In this document: positions 47,491 through 59,961 of the stretch, in pieces | Numbering within the stretch: the stretch's first letter is position 1 | How the letters are laid out: every line of letters starts with the position of its first letter | Source: Agroathelia rolfsii | Taxonomy: Eukaryota > Basidiomycota > Agaricomycetes > Amylocorticiales > Amylocorticiaceae | DNA length: 64,000 bases | Reading direction: 5' to 3' | Assembly: GCA_018343915.1 (NCBI GenBank) | Contig: JABRWF010000001.1 | Coordinates: forward strand, 2,418,001 to 2,482,000 | Translations under genes and position numbers: made by a program | Notes under the pieces: model-generated | What the model was told of the DNA's origin: nothing | Seen by the model: only the letters and a program-made list of their open reading frames with translations | The model's database searches: none

Positions 47491-49379
47491 AGTGATGTTT
47501 ATGAGGGGCGGTCAAGTAACGGGGACAGACAGTGTATACCAGAATATAAGACATCTTTTCTCGGGCGGCTAACGTAACGTAGTTTGCCTTGTCGCGACTC
47601 ACCTCGGTCTCTGGACCTACTATGTCAACTCGCCTTACAATTGGAGTAAAATCCTACCGCCGTTCATACATACCATTGCTTTTTACGCTAATCCAAACAA
47701 CAGTGTCACAATTTCTCTCCGTGATCCACCCCATTGGTCTATTTTTGAATACATTGCGTATGTATGGCAATGCATACCCGCCTTGGATGCACATGTAGAG
47801 AATTGGTCTGACAGGGTCCAGTCCCTATCAGTGTGCGGTGGGGTCGGTCACATGTCTGTGCCAGTAAATTTGCCTTTTGTTCTAGCATCTTTCATTAAAG
47901 AAGTTCCTTTCTCCATGATCAGATCTGAAGATGCCTTGCCTGTCACCAAGTTGAACGACTGATAACTCAGCCGCGCGTACAGTACGCATGCATTTACATA
48001 CATTTTATCATCAGCAAGGTAAGCCCGCGGCCTTGATATGTTCCAGAGCTTCTGACCAGCTGTCTCGTCTGTTGCTTCCAACCATCGGGGTGGTGTTCGA
48101 GAGCCGTTCGGGTCGCACATACGCACCATTCTGAGTATAACGATGGCTCTTAAAGGAAATGGTCTCTGTGTGATTACTTGGGGAGGTTGTATGGTCCCCA
48201 AAACTTTCTGCAAAAGTGGAAATAAATTGCGTTGCTACATCAACTCTATCCTCAGATTCAGGTTTGTATAAAGTATTTTATATATGAGTGTTAGCGCTAA
48301 ACTTCTACCTCTGTGATCCGTGCGCAAAAACTTCAGTCTTGTTTATTTTATTTCATTTTTCGTGTTTCGACGTTCAAGTCGGGAAAAGAAATAGAGGAAA
48401 AATCGACGACTCCCAGGGTTAAATGCAGCTACCCCGGGCCTAACGTTTCTATTTTATGGTAGTCGGTCTTGGTACTCCAGGAAAGATTATGCCATGGGGA
48501 TTTCTGTTTGGATCCAGCTCATTGATGTCCATCTGTTTGGCATGATATATCTGTCAACTGTGTTTTATTATCGGCAATATCAAGTGGAAAAGATGGATCC
48601 AGGAAATGTACCTTTATCTTAATTATAATGATGATTGTCGACCATAGGGTTCTTTGTCCAACAAAACACGACCCTTATATGTCATGGTGGTGTATATTTT
48701 TGCTTGATTTCCCGGACGCTTGTCTACAAATTCTGCTTCCAGATTTTTGCTTGCATGCATAGAGCGGGTTTTCCCGGAATCACATTGATCCAGCAGCCTG
48801 AGGAGCAGAGGCAGGCTCTCGTAAGAAGCCTGGTGCCATTTTGAATTCTTTAACCATGCACTTCTTTCCGTTCCACTGACGAAAGTAACCAGCATTCAAA
48901 AACATCAGTCATGATATGCATCAATGTTTATGGACGAGGCAAAATTGCTCATTTCTGCACTAAGAACGAGGCTGTTTCACGTTGATCTGGGTACTTGTGT
49001 GTTGAATCGCCTGCTGTGTGACAGGGAGAAACAAGCACATGGCTCGCGATCGAAGGAGTCATTGGTTGGCACGGGCTTTCCGGGAGCTCGCCCCCTTGAT
49101 AGACGCTGTCATGGACGTGAATGATCGTCACAGAGCCAATAAGGCAAGAACTCGTAGAAAACAATTTTAGTTTACCGTCCTTGTCCGAGCCGTGTCCCTT
49201 CGATAGCCATACCGTTACTCATTGGCATATATAATTTACATGTGCACAATATTGTTGAATTTCTTCGCAGTGAGGAAACCGTTTCTTACAATACTTGTTT
49301 CCCTCTTCCCTCATCATCCCCCCCCCCTCTCCCCAAGGCTCCAAGCTCGTACTTTATATCTATTTGACCGTTACTGTAA
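47491..49379. other. 1.9-kb divergent region between genes A and B
   Basis: Upstream regions of the two module-sharing genes. Several minus-strand frames look protein-like (about 48011-48275 and 48623-48895). I could not connect them into a spliced gene, so none is called. A C10 run lies at 49318-49327. Confidence 0.4.
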
Positions 49380-50813
49380 ATGGATATCTCACAGGGAATT
49401 ACAAAGTGTAACAAAAACACTGCAGTACTGGCTCCCATGCAACGTGAATTCCAGTTCATTCCGCAGTCCCCCATATTTTCTTCGGGTGATATGGTGAGTG
49501 GTAAATTCGGTGTTCCCTTCAAACGATACCGTGAAAACCGACTTCGGGTTGAGAGCGAATGGCAGATTGGATGTGAATCTCCTAATGACCCGGCGGCCTG
49601 CCCTACTCTCGTACCATCAAGCATCACGTACGAATTTGAGTTTCCCTGCTCCGTTGGCATAGCAAGGCGTTCTCCTCCGGATTCAAACACTTATATCTGG
49701 CCTACCGAGCCAGCGGCTTCATATCACCAGGCCATCCGCCAATGCAACACAGGAGCAGCAGCCATTAAGCCTGGATGGATGCGTCCAGCTCCCATTTATC
49801 CTGCCCCTTCACCCGCAGGTGGCCAATATTACTCTAAATCATTTGAATCCATACTGTCTCCGGCACAAACGCCTATGAACCTGGTTCACAATCAGCCCTC
49901 TGTCCCATGGCTGGCAGATTCGTATTTGGGTGGCAACAGCCCAATGCCGTCCTACTCATCGCATACAATACCACCCGTTATAAAGACTGATGCGCCTTAC
50001 ATGACCATACCAACACCTACCGAGCTTCTGGCGCTCGAAACAACAAATTCGATTAAGATCAAAGCCCATGACGTATCTATGAGCCGCCTGGAGCGAAAAC
50101 CGCGTCAAAAGAACGCTGCCAGGCGATTGGCTAGATCGTACACCCGCAGCGGCACAAAGAAAGCCCAGGCGGTGATGCGGGCCGAGGCAAAGGCGGGCAA
50201 GGACCGATCACGCAAGCTATCGGTCATACTTGGTCTGGAGCCCACAGATCCGTAAGTATGGCAGTATTTCGAGCTTACCATCCTTTTTACACCCTGCTGA
50301 CCCCGTGGTAGAGACACGATTTCGGTGCATGAGCGCAAAAGAAGTTATTGCGAGTCCTTAGAACAATATGTTCTCTATCTTCACGAGCAACTTCGGCTTA
50401 CAAATAATGAGCCTGCTCCTATTGAGCGCTTGACGGAATATCGTGGCCTGACCAGCCGCTCTGTTAGAGTACGCCGTCTTTTCTTTGCTACTCAGAGTCT
50501 AGCTAAGCCTGTCGCTGACGGAACAATCACGCTTATTACTCTGCCGTAGACACTGCTAGCACATATAAATTCCCGGTTAGAGGTGGTGCATGACAAGATC
50601 CAAGAGGCGGAGCGCGAGGTACGTCGGAAGACAATAATAGTCTGAATTTGGGGGGTGGCCATTGAAGAAAGAGTTTATTTTTAGTTCCTGGACCTTCGAC
50701 GCCAGGTCATCGAAAAGCTCCCCCTCAACAACCCACAAGAGCAGGAAGAGCCTGAAGAATCGGGTCAAGTGAATTTCTTATCAATGGCACTACAAATGCT
50801 GGATGAAGAATGA
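49380..50813 (+). CDS. Conserved Agaricomycete protein with basic region and LHEQL-RGL module (gene B), possible regulator
   Basis: Function unknown. The first exon (49380-50252) encodes a polar, Pro/Ser-rich N-terminus with FEFPCSVG and YIWPTEPAASYHQ. It ends in a strongly basic stretch (SRLERKPRQKNAARRLARSY, RSGTKKAQAVMRAEAKAGKD) and RKLSVILGLEPTDP. The second exon gives DTISVHERKRSYCESLEQYV, LYLHEQLRL and IERLTEYRGLTSRSVR. Later exons give TLLAHINSRLEVVHDKIQ and FLDLRRQVIEKL, ending ALQMLDEE with TGA at 50811-50813. The basic stretch before a helical module suggests a nuclear, perhaps DNA-binding, role. This is inference. Donor and acceptor signals (gtaagt; gtacgc) are good. Confidence 0.72.
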
Positions 50814-51764
50814 GATTGCTTCTACTTGACGAGATTCGAGTTCGATGTTTTTAACCTGGGTTTTTGTTTTCTTTATCTTGCTCCGATACTTTTCTTCAAA
50901 TCGTCTTCTTTGTTCAAATTTCTTAACTTTTTTTTTTCTTCTTCTTACGAGTTGGACATTGTACAGCAAGGCAGCTTGCCGGTTTCTTTCCACTGACGTC
51001 GTATAATTTTTGTACTGCTACCGCCACTTTGGATCAGTTTGCCACAATTGACGTTGACGTCATGATGTGACTAGTGTGGAATCTTCGCCTCACGCTCAGC
51101 GCTCATCCACCAGATCTCGTGCATTTCCGCTTGAATCGCCTCGGACTTTGATGGGTTTGTCATCTGGTAATCATCAAAAACGACATCTAGGGATTGGCGC
51201 CGCCTTGATCAAGTGTATAAAAAAACAAGCAAATAATACATCCAAATCCCGTATACAAGGATTGCGGTCAGGTGTACAACATTAGCTTGCTATTAGTCTT
51301 CTTTTTTGCATCATGATGATCGGCTGAATCCAGAATTATTCTGTTTCCGCCATGCACCGAAGTCATCGCAGTCTCGTGGTGTTTTTGTATGTATCCCCCC
51401 CCCCCCATTGTTCATCTATCTTGGCGTGTTTCAACAGTCTGTGCGGTTTTCCATTTTGATAGTAGTATATACAAACAGCTATTGTCTGCGCCAAATAAAT
51501 ACTTGTCAGAAAACGACATTCCAAAAGGGTTTATATCATGGATTAAATATACTATTACCGAGCCGTCACTATCGGCAAGTTACTGTACATTCATATGATT
51601 CATGATTGATTATTACAATTCCAGTCCATTTTCTTTCTCCTTTTCTGTCATTACAAAACCAGAAATGTATATATGCATATCATAGACAAACAAATTCAAA
51701 TGTCATCGGCGTGGCACATACAGTATGACCGTAGAAAGCCACCCATCACAGCATATAGCCGACC
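50814..51764. other. Convergent intergenic 0.95 kb
   Basis: 3' regions of gene B and the Pil1 gene, AT-rich, with a C12 run at 51395-51406. Short open frames only. Confidence 0.5.
51395..51406. repeat. Homopolymer C tract (12 nt)
   Basis: Twelve C in the convergent spacer after gene B. Confidence 0.9.
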
Positions 51765-53807
51765 CTACATAGGCTGGTACGGTGGCAGATCCTCCTTGGG
51801 ACCCTGGGCCTGGCCATCATCATTATCAGGTGCCGCATCAGACGGGACCTGCGACTCGCCATGCAAGATGCGCTCACGTTCGCGCCTCTCCAGCTCCTGC
51901 TTTTCTTCCTCGGCGGACGGGTAAGAAGGAGCCGTCGACGACGTCGAACCACCCTGCGCTAGAATCCGCTCGCGGTCCTCCCGCTGCAGGCGGGCCTTTT
52001 CTTGCTCCGCCGTCTCAAACGCAGCTGGGCTGCCAAACGAACCGCCCCCAATTCCGGAACCGGCATTGGTGGCAGTAGCCGCAGCTGCTGCGTTGGCGGA
52101 CGAGCGATTACGATCGGACTTTAGATCACGCAGGGAGCCACTAGCAGGACCGCCTCCGCTGACAGGTACACCCGTCTCCGCCACAGTTGGGTTGGGCGCC
52201 GTGATGGCAACATTCACAGAGGAATCAGGTTGCGTTGGACCTGGGGATCCCGCCGTTGCTCCTATGACTGGGCTGGCAGCAGGAGATGTTGCTGCACCCG
52301 CAGAACGGGGTGGAATATCGGCCGGTGTGTTGTTCAATGCAAGGGGGTTGATGGAGCCCGGCCCGGTGGCATCGCTGTGGACGGAACTTACGGATAGACC
52401 CGACCTACGCGGCGAGGAGGCCGCCAGAACTGGGCTCTGTACGGGCGGACGAGAAACGGGGCCTGGGTCCTGGAGCTGATAACCCCCTGTCGTGCCAGCG
52501 GTGGCGATAGGAGCACCGTGCGCCACATTACCACCAATACTGGGCTCGTGAACCGACTTAGGACCCAGACCTGGCGTTGTCGCGTTGGAGTGCACGTCCT
52601 CGTCAGGTGAAGCTAGGCTAGACAGCTCGCTGGCGTGTGACTCGCCAAAAGAGCGAGTATCAGATCGACTCAAGTCTGTGGCAGCATCTGGGCGCTCGAA
52701 GTGGACCTGGCCTGTTTGATAGTTATCCAACGCACGCTGCAGAGATGCCCGTGTGATTGCTGTCGTGGAGGCCCCGCCATAGGGAGAAGAAGAAGAGGGT
52801 GGGATTGTTGGCAAGGCTTCTAGAATAGGAGCCGATGCTTGAGCCAACAAAGAGAGTTTCTCTCCGTACTAGGAAAAATAAAAATAATAAATAGGCTTAT
52901 CAGCACGAGTCAGATGATCAAAATATGAAGGGGGTGTTACAAACCTCGCGGAGTGCTTCCCACTTTAGCGCCTCACTCTCCTTGATACCTCTGCGCTTGA
53001 GCAGCTCAACCTCTTTCTCAAGCGGCTCGTCGTCAATCTCTGCCTTGTGTAACTGCTCCCTGAACTCGGCCAAACGCTTCTCCATGCCCTTGGCCTGCTC
53101 ATGCTCCAAGCGCCCAATTTGGTTGCGCAAGTTTGCGCGATTTGTGCGTCGCGGAGCAAGCGCTGTCTCCGCATCCCGCAGGGACTTGAGTGGTGCGCGC
53201 GCCGCAGATAGCTTATTTGCCAATGTAGACGCCAGAGATCCATGCACAAAGTTGAGATAAGCGAGACGATCGGTGACTAGATCGTTCCAGAAAGAAAAAG
53301 AAGTTAGAAAGTTAGCATAGTGTGCGCATCATTTTGACCAAAAACCAAAAAAGTAATGATTGCTGATATACTTATGGCGTACATACCATCTTGAAGATCT
53401 GTCGTCTCCTTCTGGCCCCACATGTACATTTCTTTACTCAATAGCTTGCTGTCATTAGCCAATTTCTCAAAGTCAATTGCAACGCCCTTCTCGTTGGTTA
53501 TCATCTTCTGAACCGGTCCTGTCGATCTAATTACATGCGGCGATGACAACAGTGTCAGACTTTTCTGAATAGATATCAGCGAGATAAACACTAAGACGTA
53601 CGAGTACTGTTGGCCAAGCTCCCTAAACTGGTGCTTGATGGATTCGATGGTCAGATTCCTGCTGCCCAGGCCCTGTCCAGTCGCAGCCTGGTTGGCAGAC
53701 GGCTGTGAGGCAGGATCAGGGCTGCTTGCCCTCCCGCTCGATGACGGGAGATGAGCGTTGATCGCATCTTGCGCCTTTGAGGCGATGGAGGATAGGAAAG
53801 AAGACAT
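51765..53807 (-). CDS. Eisosome component Pil1/Lsp1-like BAR protein
   Basis: Pil1/Lsp1 proteins coat furrow-like plasma-membrane invaginations in fungi. The N-terminus MSSFLSSIASKAQDAINAHL leads to the BAR region. Characteristic blocks are VQKMITNEKGVAIDFEKLAN, KLLSKEMYMWGQKETTDLQD, VTDRLAYLNFVHGSLAS and EHEQAKGMEKRLAEFREQLH. YGEKLSLLAQASAPILEAL ends the BAR part. A long disordered Ala/Ser/Pro tail of about 330 residues follows, ending EDLPPYQPM, much longer than in yeast Pil1. It has a charged helix (ETAEQEKARLQREDRERILA). Three introns; one acceptor near 52917 joins the BAR to the tail exon. Stop ends at 51765. Confidence 0.9.
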
Positions 53808-54148
53808 GTGGTGTGGTGGTGGTTCTGGTTTATCTTAGCAGGTGTCTCGTGAAGCTGATAGTAAATAGCTTATAAGTACATATGGAGCACCGCCCTCTGT
53901 AGGAGTAAGTGGCACAGCCTGATGCACTGGCACGGGAGGTGACAGTTGCAGTCAAATGACATCATTGTTTCTACCCGTAGTTCCGAATACCGACGGAATG
54001 AGGACATTCAGCATTACAGCCCATTCGCTGCTGCCAATAGGATGTTGGGAGAAAAATGAAGGATATTCGGTAGAAACACAGCATTGAAAATATACAATTA
54101 TAATACGTCAGTATATACAGCAACCAACAGCAAGTGCGATTGTGAATA
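53808..54148. other. Intergenic Pil1 / eIF4E
   Basis: 341 bp with the Pil1 promoter and eIF4E 3' end. Nothing else seen. Confidence 0.5.
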
Positions 54149-55377
54149 TCATACTACCAACTTCTTAGCAGACTTGCCCTTCTTCTCAGAGTCTTTGTGG
54201 CTCTGGAACTCGACCTCGGTTGCCAAAGGTCCTCCCAGCCGCTGATCCTCCTTGAAGCCCAACACAGTCGTCTTGAAATGTTTGCCTACGCTCTCAATGC
54301 GGTCCTTGAGCCCCTCAGGCGTGCTTTCGGACCAGGGGGACAGCCGCGTCCATATTGACAGTCGGTAGAACTGCGGTCGCGTGGAGACGATGACACCCGT
54401 GATGAGCGACTGTGGTGGCGCCTTACCAGCTTCCGCCGCCGCCGTTAGTTGGGGGTCGAATGTTTCACCAATAGCAGCCAGCATCTATAGAATATTCTGC
54501 ATGAGTAACCAAGGACTCCGAAACAACAGGAACATCCACTGACAGTATATAACCACATCTTGTCAACGTTACCACGATTCTTGTCTTTCGGCAGCTGAAT
54601 GCTCCACTTCCCGCCGTTCTTGTTGGCCTCGTCTTCCCAAGCAGGGATGATACCCTCCTACAGTACCGGTAGATCACCAGTGTTTTATTTTCAAGAAAAA
54701 AATGAGTTTGTGATTCCCCATCATAACGACGCATAATCTTCCCACCTTGAACAAGTAATAATTTGCCTTTTGAGGCAGCGCAGATGGCGGAACAATGTTA
54801 TTATACAGACTAAAACGAGAAACAGGATCGAATTAATATTCTACCTGATCTACGTAGATGGGGGGAACAAATTCACTCACCCCCAGAACTCCTCGACACT
54901 ATCAAAGCTGATCACGCGTTTGATGTCATCCATCCACCCGTGTGTGTTGGCCCCCGCACCAGGCGTCTGAGGCACCGGCGTCTGTGGAAACGCCGTCATA
55001 GGTGTCTGGGGCAAATTACGCCCCTTGGTAGCAGGAGAGTCGAACCAGAGCGTCCACGGGGAATAGAGAGGGTGCTATGATTTAACGTAAAAAATAAAAT
55101 AAAAATACAAGGTCCATCGTCAGCACCGAGAACGGGAGCATAAAAGGATAATACAAGAAAGAAACATCCGCGAAAGTTATATACACACCTTGACGTTGAA
55201 GTTCTTGGGATCGTTGAAAACGGTCCTGATGTTGTCTGCCTGGGCCTCCATGTTGACCTCTTGAACTTCACCAGGCTCGGAATCGTCCGGGGTTACCAAA
55301 TCGACCTTTTGCTCAGCAATAGCGGACGAGAGGGCATCTACGGAGGCCTGTAGGGCAGATGGAGGGAGAGAAGTCAT
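54149..55377 (-). CDS. Eukaryotic translation initiation factor 4E (mRNA cap-binding)
   Basis: eIF4E binds the m7G cap and eIF4G to start translation. The N-terminal arm (MTSLPPSALQASVDALSSAI) is acidic. The core begins with HPLYSPWTLWFDSP. A 30-residue insert with three TP repeats (LPQTPMTAFPQTPVPQTP) precedes WMDDIKRVISFDSVEEFWG. The cap-contact tryptophan block EGIIPAWEDEANKNGGKW and NVDKMWLYTMLAAIGE follow. The end is basic (KKGKSAKKLVV). Four introns. The start ATG at 55375-55377 is divergent from the MTM1 gene. Function is certain; the insert is the odd part. Confidence 0.93.
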
Positions 55378-55909
55378 TTTTTTTCGATGGTATTTCTGGT
55401 GGAGATTGTGATGATGCGAGAAAAAGCAGAGGGTGGAGAAGCTTCAAGCACTCTGGTATATTATATTAGGAGACGATAGGGGACGAGAGAGACGAGCAAG
55501 AATATGCGTGCGCAAGAGAGATTTAGAAGCAATATATAAAAGCGCACAGCTCAAAGGAGGTGTGGAAGGAGACGATGGTGAAAGAGTGCCTTGTGTTCGT
55601 AGTAGTGATGGTGAATAAGTGACTTTTTCGATCTCGAAACTGTCGCAAGGCTCGGGGCGGGCAAAACGGACCAAAGTCAGCTCTGGAGAAATTTTGGCCT
55701 ATATTTGGGGTATGGCCAATTATATCATTATCTGATAACATGGGCTAATTTTTTGATTTCGATTTTGCCGGCGTCGTTCTGTGCCGCGCCGCTGAGTCCG
55801 TCGTCATTCCACCGGCCGATCGACTCCAGCCAGAGCCTTCAACACTCTTTCTCTCTCCTTCGAACTCTTCCTCTCCTCATACTTATCTTATAGCCTCACT
55901 AATTTGCGC
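55378..55909. promoter_or_regulatory. Divergent promoter, eIF4E / MTM1
   Basis: 532 bp between the start codons of eIF4E (-) and the carrier (+). A pyrimidine-rich stretch (cactctttctctctccttc) lies about 70 bp before the carrier ATG, common for fungal transcription starts. Confidence 0.4.
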
Positions 55910-57126
55910 ATGGAGGCCTATCAAGCAAAACTCGTTGCTGCCGCTACAGGCTCAACACTGACGGCGTTGACCAGTAAGGAACACCGATTACAAATACATG
56001 TACACTATTCCCGTTTGACTCACAACCATATACAAATTCAGTGACGCCTTTTGATGTAGTCAAAACCCGTCTACAGACTCAACCACCACCACCGAAACTG
56101 CTCTTCTCGCGGCCACCTGCCAATACATGTTGTCAACCAATTCAACCATGTGTACGAAATATGTCTTCTATGGCAAGAGCGTTGGGTCCAAGTGATGTCG
56201 TATGCATATGGGATCACGGTGTGATGAGATCAGAGCGGGTCAATGGATTTGCTGATGCTATTCGACATGTATGGAAGGCGGAGGGTGTTCGTGGTCTATG
56301 GAAGGGTGTCGGTACAACATTGTGAGTTTCATGGCTGCTAGTTCTCTCTCTGTCTCATGCGCTCATGGTGGAATCATCATAGACTAATAGGCGTACCTTC
56401 AACAACAATTTACATGCTTACATACGACCAATTACAAAATACAGTTCTGCCGCAACTCATGCCATCCATTCCCACTGCCATCCTTCCCTTGTTCGCAGGC
56501 ATCACAGCCCGAACGTCGATAACCTCTGTCATGACCCCGCTCGAGCTCATCCGCACAAACCTGCAATCTACACCATTTCATGCTGACACACCAAACACCC
56601 TTCGCTCCGTACTCAGCAGTATGCGACATGCTGTACGCCAACAAGGTCCGCTATATCTCTGGCGTGGACTTGGCGCCAGCCTTTGGCGGGACGTACCCTT
56701 TAGTGGGATCTACTGGGCGGGGTACGAGGCATGGAAGCGCACATGGGCCTCACATGGCTACACGGGCGCAGTGGCGTCCTTCCTGAGCGGTGCTATCAGC
56801 GGGACGACCGCAGCGCTGATTACATCGCCTTTTGACACACTCAAGACGCGCAGACAGGCACTCATTATGACTGCTGCCGTCGGAGATGGTAGCCGGACGG
56901 CGACTATGCCACTACTAGCAGAAATTATCCGCACGGAGGGTCCTTCGGCATTGTTTGCGGGTCTGATACCCCGCATAGCCAAGATTGCGCCGGCATGTGG
57001 AATCATGATTGCTTGTTATGAGGTACGAGCTTTGGTTTCTATATATTGTAAGATATGCTGAGTTTTCCGGCTGGTTCGCAGGGGATCGGTAGATTGTTGA
57101 CAAAACCCAAAAACGACAAAAGATGA
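55910..57126 (+). CDS. Mitochondrial carrier, MTM1/SLC25A39-like
   Basis: A six-helix carrier of the inner mitochondrial membrane. SLC25A39/MTM1 relatives are linked to glutathione import and manganese/iron handling. The three carrier signatures are TPFDVVKTRLQ, TPLELIRTNLQ and SPFDTLKTRRQ. The first matrix loop is long and carries a cysteine cluster (NTCCQPIQPC), as in MTM1. Other blocks are EGVRGLWKGVGTTL, GPLYLWRGLGASLWRDVPFS and EGPSALFAGLIPRIAKIAP. The start is MEAYQAKLVAAATGS at 55910. Introns after ALT, GTTL and CYE. The last exon gives GIGRLLTKPKNDKR, TGA at 57124-57126. Confidence 0.88.
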
Positions 57127-58492
57127 AACCTTACCAACAGGGCTCTATTGACTTTGTGCAGACGAGTATGAGAGACATATAGAGGATCGGTATCATTTTT
57201 ATCGTTTAATTGATTTATAGTTGTTTTTATAATAATTGAGGACATGAATAATGATCTCCTCTCGATCCAGTTTGGTCTTGATTCGCGGGAACGGAATAAG
57301 CGCACAACGTTTGTGAAACCGGTGCTAGTACGCAGTCATATCTACTACACAGGCACACGCAAAACAAAATGAAATTTACTGGCCGATGCATATCACGTGA
57401 TACGGTATCATCGTGCGCATTGTATCAGCAGAAGGCATTGTTGGCGTCGGAATAGGGTAGGACCTGAGAAAGAAATATCAACCAAGGGCTCTAGTACTGC
57501 GGCTCACAGATATAGTAGTTCTTACACTATTGTAGGACAGATGTACTTTGCGAGATCCGTTACCTGCGATTGAGTGCATCGATTCGACGTCTGGCGAAGC
57601 CAATGCATCGATAATAAGCAGAACTCGGGAAGACATCGAATTCATACACATTCGTGGCTGTCAACATCGTTCGTGTAGTTGTACATACTTTATTAAGAGT
57701 TTGAATGTGAACGAGAAATCAACTTAGCATCCGCAAATGCCAAAAAGTTCAAGTTCAAGATATTTCGTCGCAGATTATGTTTGCATAGTTCGGAATGAAG
57801 AAAGAGCAAAGCCACGGATGATATTAGCAGTAATTAGTGCAGCCGCATTGCAGAGTCAATATTTAACAATAACTGACGCGATATTACAGCAGACAGAAGG
57901 GGGAAAAGGGAGCAAGGGAGGGCGTGTCGGGCAGTGGTAAGTACTGACTCAAACAAGGGTTGTTCATTCATACCAAATCCGCGTGAATGGCGAGGATGGA
58001 TGGACATGGACATGGTCGTAATATGCCCACCTTGCTCGATCTGATGCAAACAGGCTTCTTGTCAAAGTTGTCATCCCCTGCCACAGGCGTGTCAAATGTC
58101 AATCCCGTTCCTGACAGAGCCCCCAAATGATCTCATTAGCCGATGACTATGGCTTCTGGTGAGATCTGCCGACGCCACGAGCCGAGATATGCTCGATGGC
58201 CGCAGATCTCGAGGTCAGACTAGCCACAGTCGCCGTCCGATTCGGACGCAGTCGCCAAAAGCAGGAATCCCTGAAGCCTATGACTAGGTGAGTCACAACA
58301 CGCCGGTTCTATTGCCATGTTTGTCACAATCGTTTCCTGCAAAGGGTTATCGTGGTGCTAAAGATTCGCATATTCGCCTTAGCTAAACCTAGAGACCATG
58401 CGTTATTAGTATTAGTGCATTCATCACCGAGTTATATACGACCTAATACTACTCCGTCCTGTCACTACAAGTGCCCTTTGTCTCTTTCACCC
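57127..58492. other. Intergenic 1.37 kb
   Basis: No gene seen. Contains a perfect 7-bp inverted repeat with one-base centre (CGTCCGA-T-TCGGACG) at 58234-58248. Confidence 0.45.
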
Positions 58493-59961
58493 ATGGTCAA
58501 CTGGTCCTCTCAAGGCGAATTTTTGCACGATTCTCGTGTGTGGCTCCTCTTAATATCTCTGTGGCGGCGTTAACTAATTATCACATCTCGCAGTCTCATG
58601 GCTGAATCTTGTGCGGACTTTGCTTGGGCTCTATGCGTAGGTTTGTTATGCCTATCCGAATAAACATTCACGCTCACATACCAAATGTAATCTAGCTGGG
58701 AATGGTTCACCTCCCTCTCGTTTGAGTGGCAATACATCTCGCGTGCTCGTAGATTCAAATGGCCACTGGTAAGCAGTTTCTAACAACTAAATCGGGCTAT
58801 CTATTGACTGCGATCTCTAGATTATTTACTTTGCTAATCGCTACACACTCTTTCTCGCCCTTCTTGGAATGTAATGAATTTCTGTTAAATAACATACATT
58901 TTCTGTTGCTGATGGTCGTTCTTTCCAGAGTCCTTGCTCTTGATATTTCTGATCAGTAAGCCATCTAAACCACTCTGGTATCTGCACTATCACTCACCAG
59001 ATAACAACGATAGCCCACTCGACTGTCAATCCTTTTCTAATTTCAATCAACTCATGTGCAATGCATCGGCAGGACTGGCGAGCATCAATCTCTCCCTGCG
59101 CACGTAAGTGGTCTTGGCAACCTCAATATCACCATCTTTAGCTAAGTCAAACCATATAAAAATACCTTTTTTTTTTTCTTCTTCTTCCACAGGATCGCCA
59201 TGTGGAACCGTAATAAATATCTCATCGCAATTCTTGTTTCACTCATTATTGGTCACTGGGTCGTGTTGCTCCAAGTCGCCACCACGGCATACTGGGTACC
59301 TGGACAGGGCTGCGTGGCCCTTATCAAGAATAGTAATATCCTGGCCGCAGCCCTGATATACACTACAGTATTTGACCTCCTGATCCTTTCTCTCACCATG
59401 TGGAAGGTGTATCGTTTGGATCAGACGACAAGACACCTGCCGTTGCCCAGCTTGGTCTTCCGTGATGGTGTAATGTACTTCGTCATATCTTTCCTTGTTA
59501 ACACTCTGGGCACGGTAAGCCGCACAATGGTTCACATAAAATCACCATATCCATAATAACACATTTCGGCACAGATCTTTATGTTCCTCCGCCTCAACCC
59601 ACCTATGACGGTCGTTGGCTACATCCCAGCTGTCACGGTGTCAACGGTGCTTTATTCCATTTTGTGCTCTTTTTCCCGTACTGTGTGCTCAGTGTACCCT
59701 ACAGATTGCGGCTGGACGCGTTGTCCGCAGATTACACAACTTTGGTGATACCGATGAGAAGGTCACCCCGCCAGAAACCATGCCTACACAAATGTGCGTG
59801 CTTTACTAGGGATAACACATTGTACGAAACTCTTCAGATCTGACAAACCACTTTCGATGCAGCATAACATCGGTTGCTTTCGATCACATGGTTACGACAC
59901 GGATTGGGACAAGGAACGACACCGGATACAACACACGTTCGAGTCGTTAACAAAATACTGA
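58493..59961 (+). CDS. DUF6533-type seven-helix membrane protein
   Basis: Function unknown; the family is greatly expanded in Agaricomycetes. It is split into about nine small exons that I joined by splice signals. Exon 1 is MVNWSSQGEFLHDS (ATG 58493). The next exons give SWLNLVRTLLGLYAWEWFTS and LSFEWQYISRARRFKWPL, the DUF6533 motif. IIYFANRYTLFLALLGIVLA and DCQSFSNFNQLMCNASAGLA follow, then INLSLRTIAMWNRNKYLIA. Later helices are IGHWVVLLQVATTAYWVPGQ, ILAAALIYTTVFDLLILSLT and VMYFVISFLVNTLGTIFMF. After VVGYIPAVTVST comes the cytosolic tail IAAGRVVRRLHNFGDTDEK, ending HTFESLTKY with TGA at 59959-59961. Seven hydrophobic segments in total. Confidence 0.82.

Noticed and set aside
47848..48213. 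121-codon minus-strand ORF
   Set aside because: Another frame over the same bases looks at least as protein-like; neither could be extended by splicing.
46571..50813. Idea that the divergent pair is a mating-type (HD1/HD2) locus
   Set aside because: No homeodomain WFxNxR motif in either protein and no MIP or beta-fg flanking gene visible.
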